Below are positions 1 to 8,284 of a stretch of DNA of 64,000 bases, piece after piece; the stretch's first letter is position 1; each line of letters starts with the position of its first letter. The position numbers and the translations under genes are program-made. The stretch lies in contig NZ_CANLZZ010000005.1 in the NCBI RefSeq assembly GCF_947495725.1, forward strand, positions 1 to 64,000, written 5' to 3'. The notes under the pieces are model-generated. The model made no database searches. It saw nothing but the letters and a program-made list of their open reading frames with translations, and was not told the DNA's origin. The stretch comes from an uncultured Lutibacter sp. GTDB lineage: Bacteria; Bacteroidota; Bacteroidia; Flavobacteriales; Flavobacteriaceae.

Positions 1-117
1 GAGTGCTTCGAGTTTGAGAGAAGTGTATCGAGAAGTCATGTAACAGAAAATGTTCTCAATACAATTTTCTACGTTGCACTCCGTAAATCACTCGAACTGA
101 CGTTAGAAAATAAAGGT
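1..117. repeat. REP-like inverted repeat, cut by the window edge
   Basis: This stretch downstream of the EEP-family gene is an imperfect long inverted repeat. TGTATCGAGAA near the left pairs with TTCTCAATACA near the centre, and GAGTG-TTCGAGTTTGA at the left edge pairs loosely with CACTCGAACTGACG at the right. The pattern resembles the intergenic TTCTCGATACA / CACTCGAACTGAC elements I associate with flavobacterial chromosomes. It could fold into a long stem and end transcription of the minus-strand gene. The left end may continue outside the window. Confidence 0.5.
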
Positions 118-1128
118 TTAAAACCCTATTCTTGCCATTATAGGGAAATGGTCCGAGTATTTTATATTATAAGTTTTGTAGTTATTAACCTTAAGATTTT
201 CATCCGTTAAAATAAAGTCAATTCGAAAAGGGAACCTATAATCGAAAGTATTTCCAAAGCCTTTTCCGGCTTCAACAAAAGCGTCATTTTTATTCGATTT
301 TAATTTATGATACACCCAAGAAAATGCATTGTTGTTAAAATCGCCGCAAATAACTGTTTTTAACTTGGTTTTTTCTTGATGTTGTAAAATTAGAGATGCC
401 TGATTTGCTTGTTTTTTAAAAGCATTTTCAACTCTTATTTTTAATTTTTCAGAATTTTCTTGACTAAGGGTTTCTTCTTTTGGATTAATTTTTAAAGATT
501 CTAAATGTACATTATAAACTCTAAGTGTATCATTTCCTTTTATAATATCGGCAAAAATTGCATTGTTACTACTATTAGAAAAATTAAGGGAACCTGAATT
601 AATAATTTTATGTTTTGAGAAAATAGCATGTCCAAAATTGTTCTGATTTACCCTAATTTTAACATGTTTATAAGGATATTTAATATCGAGTTTTTTTGAA
701 GGGTGAAACTCTTGAATACATAGTATATCCGGCGATTTATCTTTAATAAAAGTATATATTTTCTGATCTATTTGTTCTTCATCAATCCAATTGTACAAGT
801 TAAACATTCTCACATTATAACTCATAATTTTTAAATCATCATTTAACAGGATTTTCTTTTCAGATATACCGTAAAATTTTGAAATATTTTGAAAGCCAAG
901 TAGCAGTACAAATAAGGAAAGTAAAAACTGTTTTTTTAATTTTAAAATCCAATAAATTACAAAAACAATATTGATAATAATTAAAAATGGAACACCCAAA
1001 CTTAAAAAGGAAAAGATAGAATAGGTGTTAGGAGATATAAAATTGGTTAAAAAGGAAACAAGTAAGGTAGCTGCTAAAATAGAATTAACAACAAATAATA
1101 ATTTATCTAATAATGATAATTTTTTCAT
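118..1128 (-). CDS. Endonuclease/exonuclease/phosphatase-family protein, membrane anchored
   Basis: Three hydrophobic segments lie at about residues 11-31, 38-63 and 68-80, followed by an EEP (DNase I-like) domain to the end. Visible family motifs are MSYNVR (about 102-107), CIQEF with the metal-binding Glu near 140, FSKHK, HLES near 208, GDFNN near 262, and a terminal SDHFP whose His is the usual catalytic base. The family cleaves phosphodiester bonds in nucleic acids, phospholipids or inositol phosphates, and the substrate cannot be told here. It lies 3 nt downstream of the first rhomboid gene on the same strand, so the two are probably co-transcribed. Confidence 0.88.
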   Translation of the reverse strand: MKKLSLLDKLLFVVNSILAATLLVSFLTNFISPNTYSIFSFLSLGVPFLIIINIVFVIYWILKLKKQFLLSLFVLLLGFQNISKFYGISEKKILLNDDLKIMSYNVRMFNLYNWIDEEQIDQKIYTFIKDKSPDILCIQEFHPSKKLDIKYPYKHVKIRVNQNNFGHAIFSKHKIINSGSLNFSNSSNNAIFADIIKGNDTLRVYNVHLESLKINPKEETLSQENSEKLKIRVENAFKKQANQASLILQHQEKTKLKTVICGDFNNNAFSWVYHKLKSNKNDAFVEAGKGFGNTFDYRFPFRIDFILTDENLKVNNYKTYNIKYSDHFPIMARIGF

Positions 1129-1131
1129 GTA

Positions 1132-1965
1132 TTACTTTTTTCCAGCCCTAAATAAAAATTCTTTTTCTTCTTTGGTTAAACTTTCATATCCCGATTTACT
1201 AATTTTATCCAGAATTAAATCTATTTTTTTCTGTTTTGGTAAGGATGCATTATTTACCGATGTATTTTTTTTCGATTTGTAAACTGTTTTTAAAGGAGAT
1301 TTTTTACTAGGTTTAAATAGGTTAGCAAAATAATCAACAATAGTCTCGAACCATTTTCCAATATCATTTCCTTTTTGTAATTGTTGTGCATATACAAAAC
1401 CAAATACGGCTCCACTAATATGCGCAATTGCTCCTCCATTATTAGGATTTGCTAATTGCAATATACTTAAAGAAACCCAAATAGCAGCCAATACCCATAA
1501 TTCAACACTTCCTATAAATCGTAATTGTAATGAATAGCGTGGTATTTTAGTGGCAATAGCAACAAATATAGTTGTTACAGCTGCTGAAGCGCCACCTAAC
1601 GGAGTACCCGTTTTTTCAGTTAAATAATAGTATAGTAAAAAGATAAATGCTCCAAATATGGCTCCTAAAAAGTAAAAGTTTAGAAATTGTTTTTTGGTAT
1701 AAAAATTTAAAAACAAATTTCCAATGTAGTACAACACCATTAAATTAGATAACACATGAAATAACCTTTGGTGAATAAATGAATAGGAAATTAGGGTCCA
1801 AGGTTTATAAATAAAACTATCTAAACTAGTTGGTAAGGCAAGCCAATTTATTGTAAACGATGTAAATAGTACTGTTATTAAAAATAATAAAACATTTAAG
1901 TAAATTATTCGTTCAACAATATTGGCATTGTAATAAGCTCTTTTTATGTCATCTATAAAATTCAC
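1132..1965 (-). CDS. Rhomboid-family intramembrane serine protease with basic C-terminal tail
   Basis: About six membrane segments occupy residues 18-195. The expected catalytic dyad is visible: Ser127 in GGASAAV and His182 in IAHISGA. The usual GxSG is GASA here, a mild deviation. Residues from about 200 form a lysine-rich soluble tail that the neighbouring rhomboid lacks. Rhomboids cleave transmembrane substrates within the membrane; the substrate is unknown. It is 2 nt from the second rhomboid gene (1968-2702), an obvious co-transcribed pair. Confidence 0.88.
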   Translation of the reverse strand: MNFIDDIKRAYYNANIVERIIYLNVLLFLITVLFTSFTINWLALPTSLDSFIYKPWTLISYSFIHQRLFHVLSNLMVLYYIGNLFLNFYTKKQFLNFYFLGAIFGAFIFLLYYYLTEKTGTPLGGASAAVTTIFVAIATKIPRYSLQLRFIGSVELWVLAAIWVSLSILQLANPNNGGAIAHISGAVFGFVYAQQLQKGNDIGKWFETIVDYFANLFKPSKKSPLKTVYKSKKNTSVNNASLPKQKKIDLILDKISKSGYESLTKEEKEFLFRAGKK

Positions 1966-1967
1966 AA

Positions 1968-2702
1968 TTAGTTCCAGCGTTTAAATTGATTTTGTTTCCA
2001 GTACCAGGCTATTAAAAAGCCAATTAAAGCACCACCAACGTGTGCAAAATGGGCAACATTACCTATAGAGTATTTTGTCATTCCAAAAAATAAATCACCT
2101 ACAATAATAGCTGGAATAAAATACTTTGCAGCAATTGGAACAGGTAAAAATATCAGTGCTAATTTGGCATTTGGGAAACTTAAACCAAAGGCTACTAAAA
2201 TTCCATAAATAGCACCAGAGGCTCCAACAGCTGGTGTATGGTAAGTTGCATAAAATTCGTTAAGTTGGGTGCTAGAAATTGTTTCTAAAATTCGATCGTT
2301 ATAACTTCCCGTAGTTAATATATTTTGAATATCGTTGGCAGATAAACCAATACCAATTAGTTGATCGTAAACTCCGTTAAATTGATAATAATTTACAAGT
2401 GTATATATAATACCCGCTCCTAAACCAGATGATAGGTAAAAAAAGAGAAACTTATTTTTCCCCCACATTTGTTCTAATGGCGTACCAAAAGCCCATAAAC
2501 CATACATATTAAATAAAATATGTGAAAAGCCACCATGCATAAACATATGTGTTGCAAATTGCCAAAATCCAAATTTTTCATTTTGAGGAAAATAAAGTGC
2601 AAACATACTTTGCAAATCAATACCTTGCATTAATTGCGGGGCAATAAATAATATTACATTTATTATAATTAGGTGCTTTACAGCTTCAGTAATTCTTCCC
2701 AT
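1968..2702 (-). CDS. Rhomboid-family intramembrane serine protease
   Basis: This 244-residue polytopic protein has a canonical rhomboid dyad: Ser162 in VGASGAIYG and His221 in AHVGGAL. HGGFSHILFNM (about 56-66) is the conserved rhomboid HxxxxHxxxN region. A polar loop of about 40 residues (108-150) interrupts the membrane core. It is 23 nt after mutL and immediately before a second rhomboid. The two differ in loop and tail lengths, so they look like old paralogues rather than a fresh duplication. Confidence 0.9.
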   Translation of the reverse strand: MGRITEAVKHLIIINVILFIAPQLMQGIDLQSMFALYFPQNEKFGFWQFATHMFMHGGFSHILFNMYGLWAFGTPLEQMWGKNKFLFFYLSSGLGAGIIYTLVNYYQFNGVYDQLIGIGLSANDIQNILTTGSYNDRILETISSTQLNEFYATYHTPAVGASGAIYGILVAFGLSFPNAKLALIFLPVPIAAKYFIPAIIVGDLFFGMTKYSIGNVAHFAHVGGALIGFLIAWYWKQNQFKRWN

Positions 2703-2725
2703 AATTTTTAGTTACTTAACAAGAT

Positions 2726-4540
2726 TTAATTGTTAAACTTTTTATCAATTTCATCAATATTAATTGTTACAAAAGTTAATTTTCCAAAAGGAGATAAATC
2801 GGGTTGTTTACAAGAAAATAGTTTGTTAACCAACTCTTCTTGTTCCTTTAAATTTAATTTACTTCCGGTTTTAATAGCCAAACTTTTTGCTAAACTTTTA
2901 GCCATAATATCTAATTGACTAAAGCTAGTATCTGGAATATCGTTTTTTATATCTTCTAATAATTGTTCTATTATTAATGTTATTTGACTTTCAATAATAG
3001 TTACCGGCATTCCTTTTACAATAATAGTATCATCTAATATTTTATCAAATAAAAAACCAACATTTTCTAAATCTTCTTTAATTTCTTTAATTAAATTAAT
3101 ATCAGATTTATTGAACGTTATTTCCAAAGGAAATAATAATTGCTGACTCATTGCTTCTTTAACCGTAATGTTTTCTAAATACTCTTCGTATAAAATACGT
3201 TGATGTGCCAAATTTTGATTGATATAAACAATACCAGATTTAATACTACTAACTATATATTTATTGTGTATTTGATAGGTTTTACTATTTTGTTTTTCCT
3301 CTGAAAACATTGAAGAAATTACTGTTTCAGATTTTACTTCAATATTATCAACGTCTATTCCTGTGTATAAACTTTCCCATTGGGCATTATTTTCTTTTTT
3401 AAAATGAAAACCACTTGATTTTTGATTTTCAGATTTAAAAGGATTGTAATTTTGGTCTACGCTTATTTTTGGAGTAGCAGTTTTTTTGTCCTTAAACTCG
3501 TAAGGAGTATCAAAAGAAGCGCTTCTTTCAAAATCTAAAACAGGAGCAACATTATATTGTCCTAAGCTGTGTTTTACGGTTGATCGTAAAATAGCATACA
3601 ATGTTTTTTCATCTTCAAACTTAATTTCTGTTTTTGTTGGATGAATGTTTATATCTATACTTTTAGCTGGAACTTTTAAATATAAAAAATAAGTTGGATA
3701 ATAACCACCTGATAGTAAACTTTCAAAGGCACTGGTTACAGCGTGATTTAAATATGCATTTTTTATAAACCTGTCATTTACAAAAAAGAATTGTTCTCCT
3801 CTTTTTTTCTTAGCAAATTCTGGTTTAGCTACATAACCAGTAATTTCAACTATATCTGTAGCTTCTTTTATTGGAACTAATTTTTCATTGGTTTTTTTGC
3901 CTAAAATGGCAACTATTCTTTTACGTAAATTGCTCGATAGTAAGTTGTAAATTTCATTTTCATTATGGTAAAAAGAAAATGCAATACTTGGATGTGCCAA
4001 TGCAACACGTTGAAATTCATTAACTATGTGGCGTGTTTCAATGGTGTTCGATTTTAAAAAATTCCTTCGAGCAGGAATATTATAAAATAAATTTTTTACA
4101 GCAATTGAAGTTCCAGTTGTTGTTCCAATATTTTCTTGAGAAATAATTTTACTACCTTCTATTTTTATAAAAGTTCCTAACTCAGCGTTGTCTTGTTTAG
4201 TTTTTAAATCTACGTGAGCAATTGCTGCAATAGATGCCAAGGCTTCACCTCTAAAACCTTTTGTTTGTAAATTAAATAAATCTTCGGCTTGCTTTATTTT
4301 AGAAGTGGCGTGACGTTCAAAACTTAAGCGAGCATCTGTACGACTCATTCCTTTTCCATTATCAATTACCTGAATTAATGTTTTTCCAGCATCTTTAATA
4401 ATTAATTTAATAGAAGTGGCATTTGCGTCAATTGCGTTTTCAAGTAATTCTTTAACCACAGAAGCAGGCCTTTGAACAACCTCTCCGGCGGCAATTTGAT
4501 TTGCAACATGATCAGGAAGTAGCTGAATAATGTCTGACAT
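2726..4540 (-). CDS. mutL: DNA mismatch repair protein MutL
   Basis: This is the MutL ATPase that couples MutS mismatch recognition to strand removal. The N-terminal GHKL ATPase motifs are clear: ELLENAIDA with the catalytic Glu, DNGKGM, and GFRGEALASI. The C-terminal dimerisation domain starts around residue 425. The endonuclease motif DQHA(x)2E(x)4E of nicking MutL proteins is replaced by NQNLAHQRILYE at about 441-452, without the Asp, His and first Glu. Length (604) is normal. The gene shares one base with the upstream small gene at 4540. Confidence 0.95.
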   Translation of the reverse strand: MSDIIQLLPDHVANQIAAGEVVQRPASVVKELLENAIDANATSIKLIIKDAGKTLIQVIDNGKGMSRTDARLSFERHATSKIKQAEDLFNLQTKGFRGEALASIAAIAHVDLKTKQDNAELGTFIKIEGSKIISQENIGTTTGTSIAVKNLFYNIPARRNFLKSNTIETRHIVNEFQRVALAHPSIAFSFYHNENEIYNLLSSNLRKRIVAILGKKTNEKLVPIKEATDIVEITGYVAKPEFAKKKRGEQFFFVNDRFIKNAYLNHAVTSAFESLLSGGYYPTYFLYLKVPAKSIDINIHPTKTEIKFEDEKTLYAILRSTVKHSLGQYNVAPVLDFERSASFDTPYEFKDKKTATPKISVDQNYNPFKSENQKSSGFHFKKENNAQWESLYTGIDVDNIEVKSETVISSMFSEEKQNSKTYQIHNKYIVSSIKSGIVYINQNLAHQRILYEEYLENITVKEAMSQQLLFPLEITFNKSDINLIKEIKEDLENVGFLFDKILDDTIIVKGMPVTIIESQITLIIEQLLEDIKNDIPDTSFSQLDIMAKSLAKSLAIKTGSKLNLKEQEELVNKLFSCKQPDLSPFGKLTFVTINIDEIDKKFNN

Positions 4541-4830
4541 TAAAATAATTTATGGAGTTCAAAAATATAGGCTACTATTCCAACCAAAATGGCAATTATA
4601 ATAGCCAATCTAAGGTTTGTAGCTTTGTCAGTAGCACTTCTTTTATTTTTAACCCAATCGTTTTTAAGATTGTTTTTTGATAAAGTTATTCTGGGAGCAT
4701 CATCACCTTCGTTTTCATTTCCATGATATTTTTCCTCTAAATTTTGCAAACGTTCTTTACGCTCGTCATAGTAACGAGGTTTATAATCAAACACATAATG
4801 CGAGCGAGGTTTAAATAATTTACCAAACAT
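4540..4830 (-). CDS. Small membrane protein of unknown function between ribH and mutL
   Basis: This 96-residue protein has a charged N-terminal three quarters (many Tyr, Arg, Glu) and one C-terminal membrane segment (about 73-91). Its stop shares a base with the mutL start. In flavobacteria it is sometimes labelled as a riboflavin synthase subunit because of its neighbours, but nothing in the sequence supports an enzyme. It is probably a C-tail-anchored inner-membrane protein of unknown function. Confidence 0.75.
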   Translation of the reverse strand: MFGKLFKPRSHYVFDYKPRYYDERKERLQNLEEKYHGNENEGDDAPRITLSKNNLKNDWVKNKRSATDKATNLRLAIIIAILVGIVAYIFELHKLF

Positions 4831-4906
4831 AAAATAAAATTATACAGTAATTATCAAAAATACTGAATTATAAAGTGATGGTCAAGTTTTTTGGAAAAGG
4901 AGGGTG

Positions 4907-5386
4907 TTAAAACTCTCTTAAAGCTGCCATTTTTATAGCTGCAACTGCACTTTCTATACCTTTGTTTCCGTGTATTCCTCCAGAACGTTCTAAAGATTGT
5001 TGCTTATTGTTGTCGGTTAAAACACAAAATATAACTGGTACATCGTACTTAACGTTTAAGTCTTTGATACCTTGAGTAACACCATCGCATACAAAATCGA
5101 AATGTTTAGTTTCTCCTTGAATAACATTTCCAATAGCAATAATGGCATCTACTTTTTGAGTTTCAATCATTTTTTTACAGCCGTAAATAAGCTCAAAACT
5201 TCCAGGTACATCCCACTTTATAATGTTTTCAGAAAGTACTCCGTTTTCAATAAAAGCTTCTTTAGCCCCTAAATAAAGGTTATGTGTTATGTCTGGATTC
5301 CACTCAGAAACAACAATCCCAAATCGAAATTTTTTCGCATTTGGGATTGTTGCTTTATCGTAATAAGATAAATTAGTTGTTGCCAT
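4907..5386 (-). CDS. ribH: 6,7-dimethyl-8-ribityllumazine synthase
   Basis: It catalyses the penultimate step of riboflavin synthesis, condensing the ribityl-aminouracil with a dihydroxybutanone phosphate. Diagnostic stretches are VSEWN near the start, VPGSFEL, AIGNVIQGETKHFDFV (phosphate- and substrate-binding region with the catalytic His), FCVLTDNN, and the NKGIE helix. Length 159 matches the family. It follows the TPR gene by 6 nt on the same strand. Confidence 0.95.
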   Translation of the reverse strand: MATTNLSYYDKATIPNAKKFRFGIVVSEWNPDITHNLYLGAKEAFIENGVLSENIIKWDVPGSFELIYGCKKMIETQKVDAIIAIGNVIQGETKHFDFVCDGVTQGIKDLNVKYDVPVIFCVLTDNNKQQSLERSGGIHGNKGIESAVAAIKMAALREF

Positions 5387-5392
5387 TACAAC

Positions 5393-6157
5393 TTAGTTTT
5401 TTGATGCAAACGCAGCTTTATGAATATAGATATCTATATTTTTAGCTTCATTAGCGTTTGGATATTCATTTTTAATTTTATTAAATAGGTCTAAAGCCTT
5501 TCCGTAATCTTCCAATTCCATAGCTGTATTTGCAGCCTTAAATAAATATAAAGGTGTTGAAAAATTGTTATCTCTTAAATTTGCAGCTTTTAAATAATAA
5601 TCTAAAGCGTCTTTTGGTTGGTCTATATCTGCAAAAGCATCTCCAATAGCTCCTTTAGCAGTTGGACCTAATAATTCATCTTCCGAAGAAAAATCTTCTA
5701 AATAATCAATAGCTTCTTTATAGTTTTTTAACTTTAGGTAAGAAATACCAGCGTAATAATTAGCTAAGTTTCCAGCTTTTGTTCCGCTAAATTCACTTGC
5801 AATGTCAATAAAACCATATTTTCCGTCGTTTCCATTTAACCCTAAAGTTAATAATGAATCTACAGCAACAGTTCCCCTCATTGCATCTTCAAAATATGCT
5901 TTTGGGTATGCTAATTCATCTGCAGCAACTTTTTCGTTTGGAGCCTTAACAAATTTTTGATATGCTAAGTAACCTAAGATAATTGCAACTACTAAACCTA
6001 AAATAATAAAAATCGTTTTTTGATTTTTAATTACAAATTGTTCCGATTTTGAAGCAGTTTCATCTAAGGTGTTAAATACTTCAGCAGTTGTAGAATTAGT
6101 TTCTATAGAATTTTGAGTTTTTTTTACTTTACTCCCTTTCTTTTTATATGTCGCCAT
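5393..6157 (-). CDS. Tetratricopeptide-repeat membrane protein
   Basis: I start the gene at ATG 6155-6157 (MATYKKKG), because the eight upstream codons would lie in the promoter and leader. The 254-residue protein has a basic, Thr/Ser-rich N-terminus, one membrane segment (about 45-65) and then TPR-like helices to the end (for example LYLFKAANTAMELEDYGKALDLF, shown here only as a landmark around residues 200-222). The layout resembles the YfgM / TPR_21 class of membrane-anchored periplasmic TPR proteins. The function is likely protein-protein contact at the envelope; partners are unknown. Confidence 0.8.
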   Translation of the reverse strand: MATYKKKGSKVKKTQNSIETNSTTAEVFNTLDETASKSEQFVIKNQKTIFIILGLVVAIILGYLAYQKFVKAPNEKVAADELAYPKAYFEDAMRGTVAVDSLLTLGLNGNDGKYGFIDIASEFSGTKAGNLANYYAGISYLKLKNYKEAIDYLEDFSSEDELLGPTAKGAIGDAFADIDQPKDALDYYLKAANLRDNNFSTPLYLFKAANTAMELEDYGKALDLFNKIKNEYPNANEAKNIDIYIHKAAFASKN

Positions 6158-6178
6158 TTGTTGTAAAATTTGTAGGCG

Positions 6179-6186
6179 CAAAAATA
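6179..6186 (-). promoter_or_regulatory. Bacteroidota-type -7 element for the TPR-ribH genes
   Basis: On the minus strand this reads TATTTTTG, matching the Bacteroidota TAnnTTTG -7 consensus. It lies about 22 nt upstream of the ATG at 6157. No clear -33 TTG box is seen. Confidence 0.5.
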
Positions 6187-6269
6187 GAATTTTTAATTGG
6201 AAAGTAAAAATGCATTTGTACCTAAATTTTCATTTATTTTGAATAATTTTATGGATTGAAAAAAAATAG

Positions 6270-7349
6270 ATGCATTTACAAAAAATTACATTAGTAAATT
6301 TTAAAAATTTTGAATCGCAAAGCTTTGATTTTGAGTCTAAAATAAATTGTTTTGTTGGTGATAATGGCGTTGGGAAAACCAATGTTTTGGATGCTATTTA
6401 TTATTTGTCTTTTACAAAAAGTTACTTTAATTCGGTTGCTGTGCAAAACATAAAGCATCACCAAGACTTTTTTATGATTCAAGGTGAATATAAAATAGAG
6501 GAAAAAACGGATACCGTTGTTTGTAGTTTAAAACGTGGAAATAAAAAAGTTTTAAAAAGAAATGGTAAGGCTTATGAAAAATTCTCCGATCATATCGGTT
6601 ATTTACCACTGGTAATTATTTCTCCTGCCGATAGGGATTTAATTATAGAAGGTAGCGATACTAGACGTAAATTTATTGATGGTGTTATTTCACAATCTAA
6701 TAAAAGTTATTTACAAGCTATTTTAAATTATAACAAAGTATTAGCGCAACGTAATTCATTATTAAAATATTTTGCAGCAAATAGAACTTTTGATGCTCTA
6801 AATTTAAATGTGTATAATGAGCAGTTACAAATTTATGGCGATATTATTTTTAAGCAACGTTCCATTTTTTTAGAAGCTTTTATTCCAATATTTAAAAAAA
6901 GATATGCTTCTATTTCCAATAGCAAAGAAGAGGTGAACTTAGTTTATAAAACACAGTTAAAAGAGGCTAGTTTGTTAGAATTATTTGAGCAAAGTTTAGA
7001 AAAAGATCGTGTTTTACAATATACAAGTGCCGGGGTGCATAAGGATGATTTAATTTTTGAAATTAACGGGTATCCTGTTAAAAAGTTTGGATCTCAGGGA
7101 CAACAAAAATCGTACCTTATTGCTTTGAAATTGGCGCAGTTCGATTTTATTAAATCTCAATCTGAAGTAAAACCAATTTTATTGTTAGATGATATTTTTG
7201 ATAAGTTAGATGATTCGCGTGTAGAACAATTGGTTACTTTGGTAAATAATGATAATTTTGGACAAATATTTATAAGTGATACACACGAAGAACGAACGGA
7301 AGAAGTGGTGAAAAGCACCAACCAATCGTATAAAATAATTAAACTATAA
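6270..7349 (+). CDS. recF: DNA replication and repair protein RecF
   Basis: This SMC-like ATPase helps load RecA at gaps. Walker A is GDNGVGKTN at residues 30-38, the ABC-like signature region is [18 protein letters not shown] near 275, and Walker B is [11 protein letters not shown] near 305. Length 359 is typical. It is divergent from the TPR gene across 112 bp. The last base of its stop is the first base of the following DUF721 gene (ATAATG overlap), so the two are translationally coupled. Confidence 0.96.
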   Translation: MHLQKITLVNFKNFESQSFDFESKINCFVGDNGVGKTNVLDAIYYLSFTKSYFNSVAVQNIKHHQDFFMIQGEYKIEEKTDTVVCSLKRGNKKVLKRNGKAYEKFSDHIGYLPLVIISPADRDLIIEGSDTRRKFIDGVISQSNKSYLQAILNYNKVLAQRNSLLKYFAANRTFDALNLNVYNEQLQIYGDIIFKQRSIFLEAFIPIFKKRYASISNSKEEVNLVYKTQLKEASLLELFEQSLEKDRVLQYTSAGVHKDDLIFEINGYPVKKFGSQGQQKSYLIALKLAQFDFIKSQSEVKPILLLDDIFDKLDDSRVEQLVTLVNNDNFGQIFISDTHEERTEEVVKSTNQSYKIIKL

Positions 7350-7645
7350 TGGCTAAAAGACTTAACGAATTTCTTTCAATAAGTGATTTAATGAAAGATG
7401 TTATTAAAGAAAATAAACTCACTAAAGGAATGCATCAATTATCAATTAAAGATGCGTGGGCTAAATTAATGGGGCCAGGAGTAGTTTCTTATACAAATAA
7501 CATTGAGCTGAAGGGTAAAACGTTAATAGTTAATTTAAAATCTTCTGTATTGCGAGAAGAATTAAGTTATGGAAAGGCCAAAATTATTAAAATGATGAAT
7601 GAGGAAATTGGAGAAGATCTAATTTCGAAAATAATATTAAGCTAA
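7349..7645 (+). CDS. DUF721 / DciA-like protein
   Basis: This 98-residue protein has the DUF721 pattern of an N-terminal helix (LNEFLSISDLMKDVI) followed by a KH-like core (WAKLMGP, LIVNLKSSVLREEL). Members downstream of recF are common in Bacteroidota. Related DciA proteins assist helicase loading at replication origins, so a role in replication is plausible but not shown. It overlaps the recF stop by one base and ends just before a bidirectional terminator. Confidence 0.8.
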   Translation: MAKRLNEFLSISDLMKDVIKENKLTKGMHQLSIKDAWAKLMGPGVVSYTNNIELKGKTLIVNLKSSVLREELSYGKAKIIKMMNEEIGEDLISKIILS

Positions 7646-7647
7646 AA

Positions 7648-7676
7648 AAAAATCCGTTGAAAAACGGATTTTTTAG
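7648..7676. terminator. Bidirectional terminator between DUF721 and ndk
   Basis: The hairpin AAATCCGTT-GAAA-AACGGATTT is flanked by an A-run on the left and a T-run on the right. It lies between two convergent genes whose stops are 2 nt and 3 nt away, so it can end both transcripts. Confidence 0.85.
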
Positions 7677-7678
7677 TT

Positions 7679-8113
7679 TTATAAAAATGCTCCCGAAAAA
7701 ACTTCTCTTCCAGAAAAATGAAAAGCACTTTCAATTACTGCATTTTCATTGCTATCCGAACCGTGTATGGCATTACTACCAATAGATTCTGCATATAATT
7801 TTCTTATTGTTCCCTCGGCAGCATCATTAGGGTTTGTAGCTCCAATTAATACTCTAAAATCTTCAACGGCGTTTTCTTTTTCTAAAATTACGGCAACAAT
7901 GGGTCCGCTAGTTATAAAATCGACTAACTCTCCAAAAAAAGGACGATCTTGATGAATTTCATAAAAAGCGCTCGCTCCCGCTTTTGTTAATCTGGTCATT
8001 TTCATTGCTACAATTTTAAATCCTGCAGCATTAATTTTTTCCAGAATTGGGCCAATAACTCCCTTTTTAACCGCATCGGGTTTAATCATTGAAAAGGTTC
8101 TGTTTGTTATCAT
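7679..8113 (-). CDS. ndk: Nucleoside diphosphate kinase
   Basis: It transfers the gamma phosphate between nucleoside tri- and diphosphates through a phospho-histidine. The active-site His is His117 in AIHGSDS. Other family stretches are FSMIKPDAV at the start, [14 protein letters not shown] and [15 protein letters not shown]. Length 144 is near the usual 140-150. It is a single gene, convergent with DUF721. Confidence 0.97.
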   Translation of the reverse strand: MITNRTFSMIKPDAVKKGVIGPILEKINAAGFKIVAMKMTRLTKAGASAFYEIHQDRPFFGELVDFITSGPIVAVILEKENAVEDFRVLIGATNPNDAAEGTIRKLYAESIGSNAIHGSDSNENAVIESAFHFSGREVFSGAFL

Positions 8114-8136
8114 TTTATACTTGGTTTTAAATGCTT

Positions 8137-8144
8137 CAAATATA
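8137..8144 (-). promoter_or_regulatory. -7 promoter element of ndk
   Basis: On the minus strand this is TATATTTG, a full match to TAnnTTTG. It lies about 23 nt upstream of the ndk ATG (8111-8113). A -33 box is not evident. Confidence 0.55.
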
Positions 8145-8270
8145 GCTTTTTCATTATAAAATGAAAGAAATATAAATGATTGTTAAATTTTAGTACTTAA
8201 AGTTATGGTTTTTTAAGTAAACTTTAATAAAGATAGCCTACTTTTTGAAATGTTTTATTTGATTAAGTTG

Positions 8271-8278
8271 TATATTTG
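8271..8278 (+). promoter_or_regulatory. -7 promoter element of nrnA, very close to the start codon
   Basis: TATATTTG matches the TAnnTTTG -7 consensus, with a TTTTG at 8243-8247 as a possible -33 box 23 nt upstream. Only 6 nt separate it from the ATG at 8285, so transcription should start at or within a few bases of the start codon. Confidence 0.6.
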
Positions 8279-8284
8279 CAACTT

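Noticed and set aside
4540..4830. Riboflavin synthase beta subunit label for the small gene by ribH
   Set aside because: The sequence is a tail-anchored membrane protein without lumazine-synthase residues; ribH itself is the next gene.
8276..8284. TTG start 9 nt upstream for nrnA
   Set aside because: It falls inside the -7 promoter element, and the ATG at 8285 gives a normal N-terminus.
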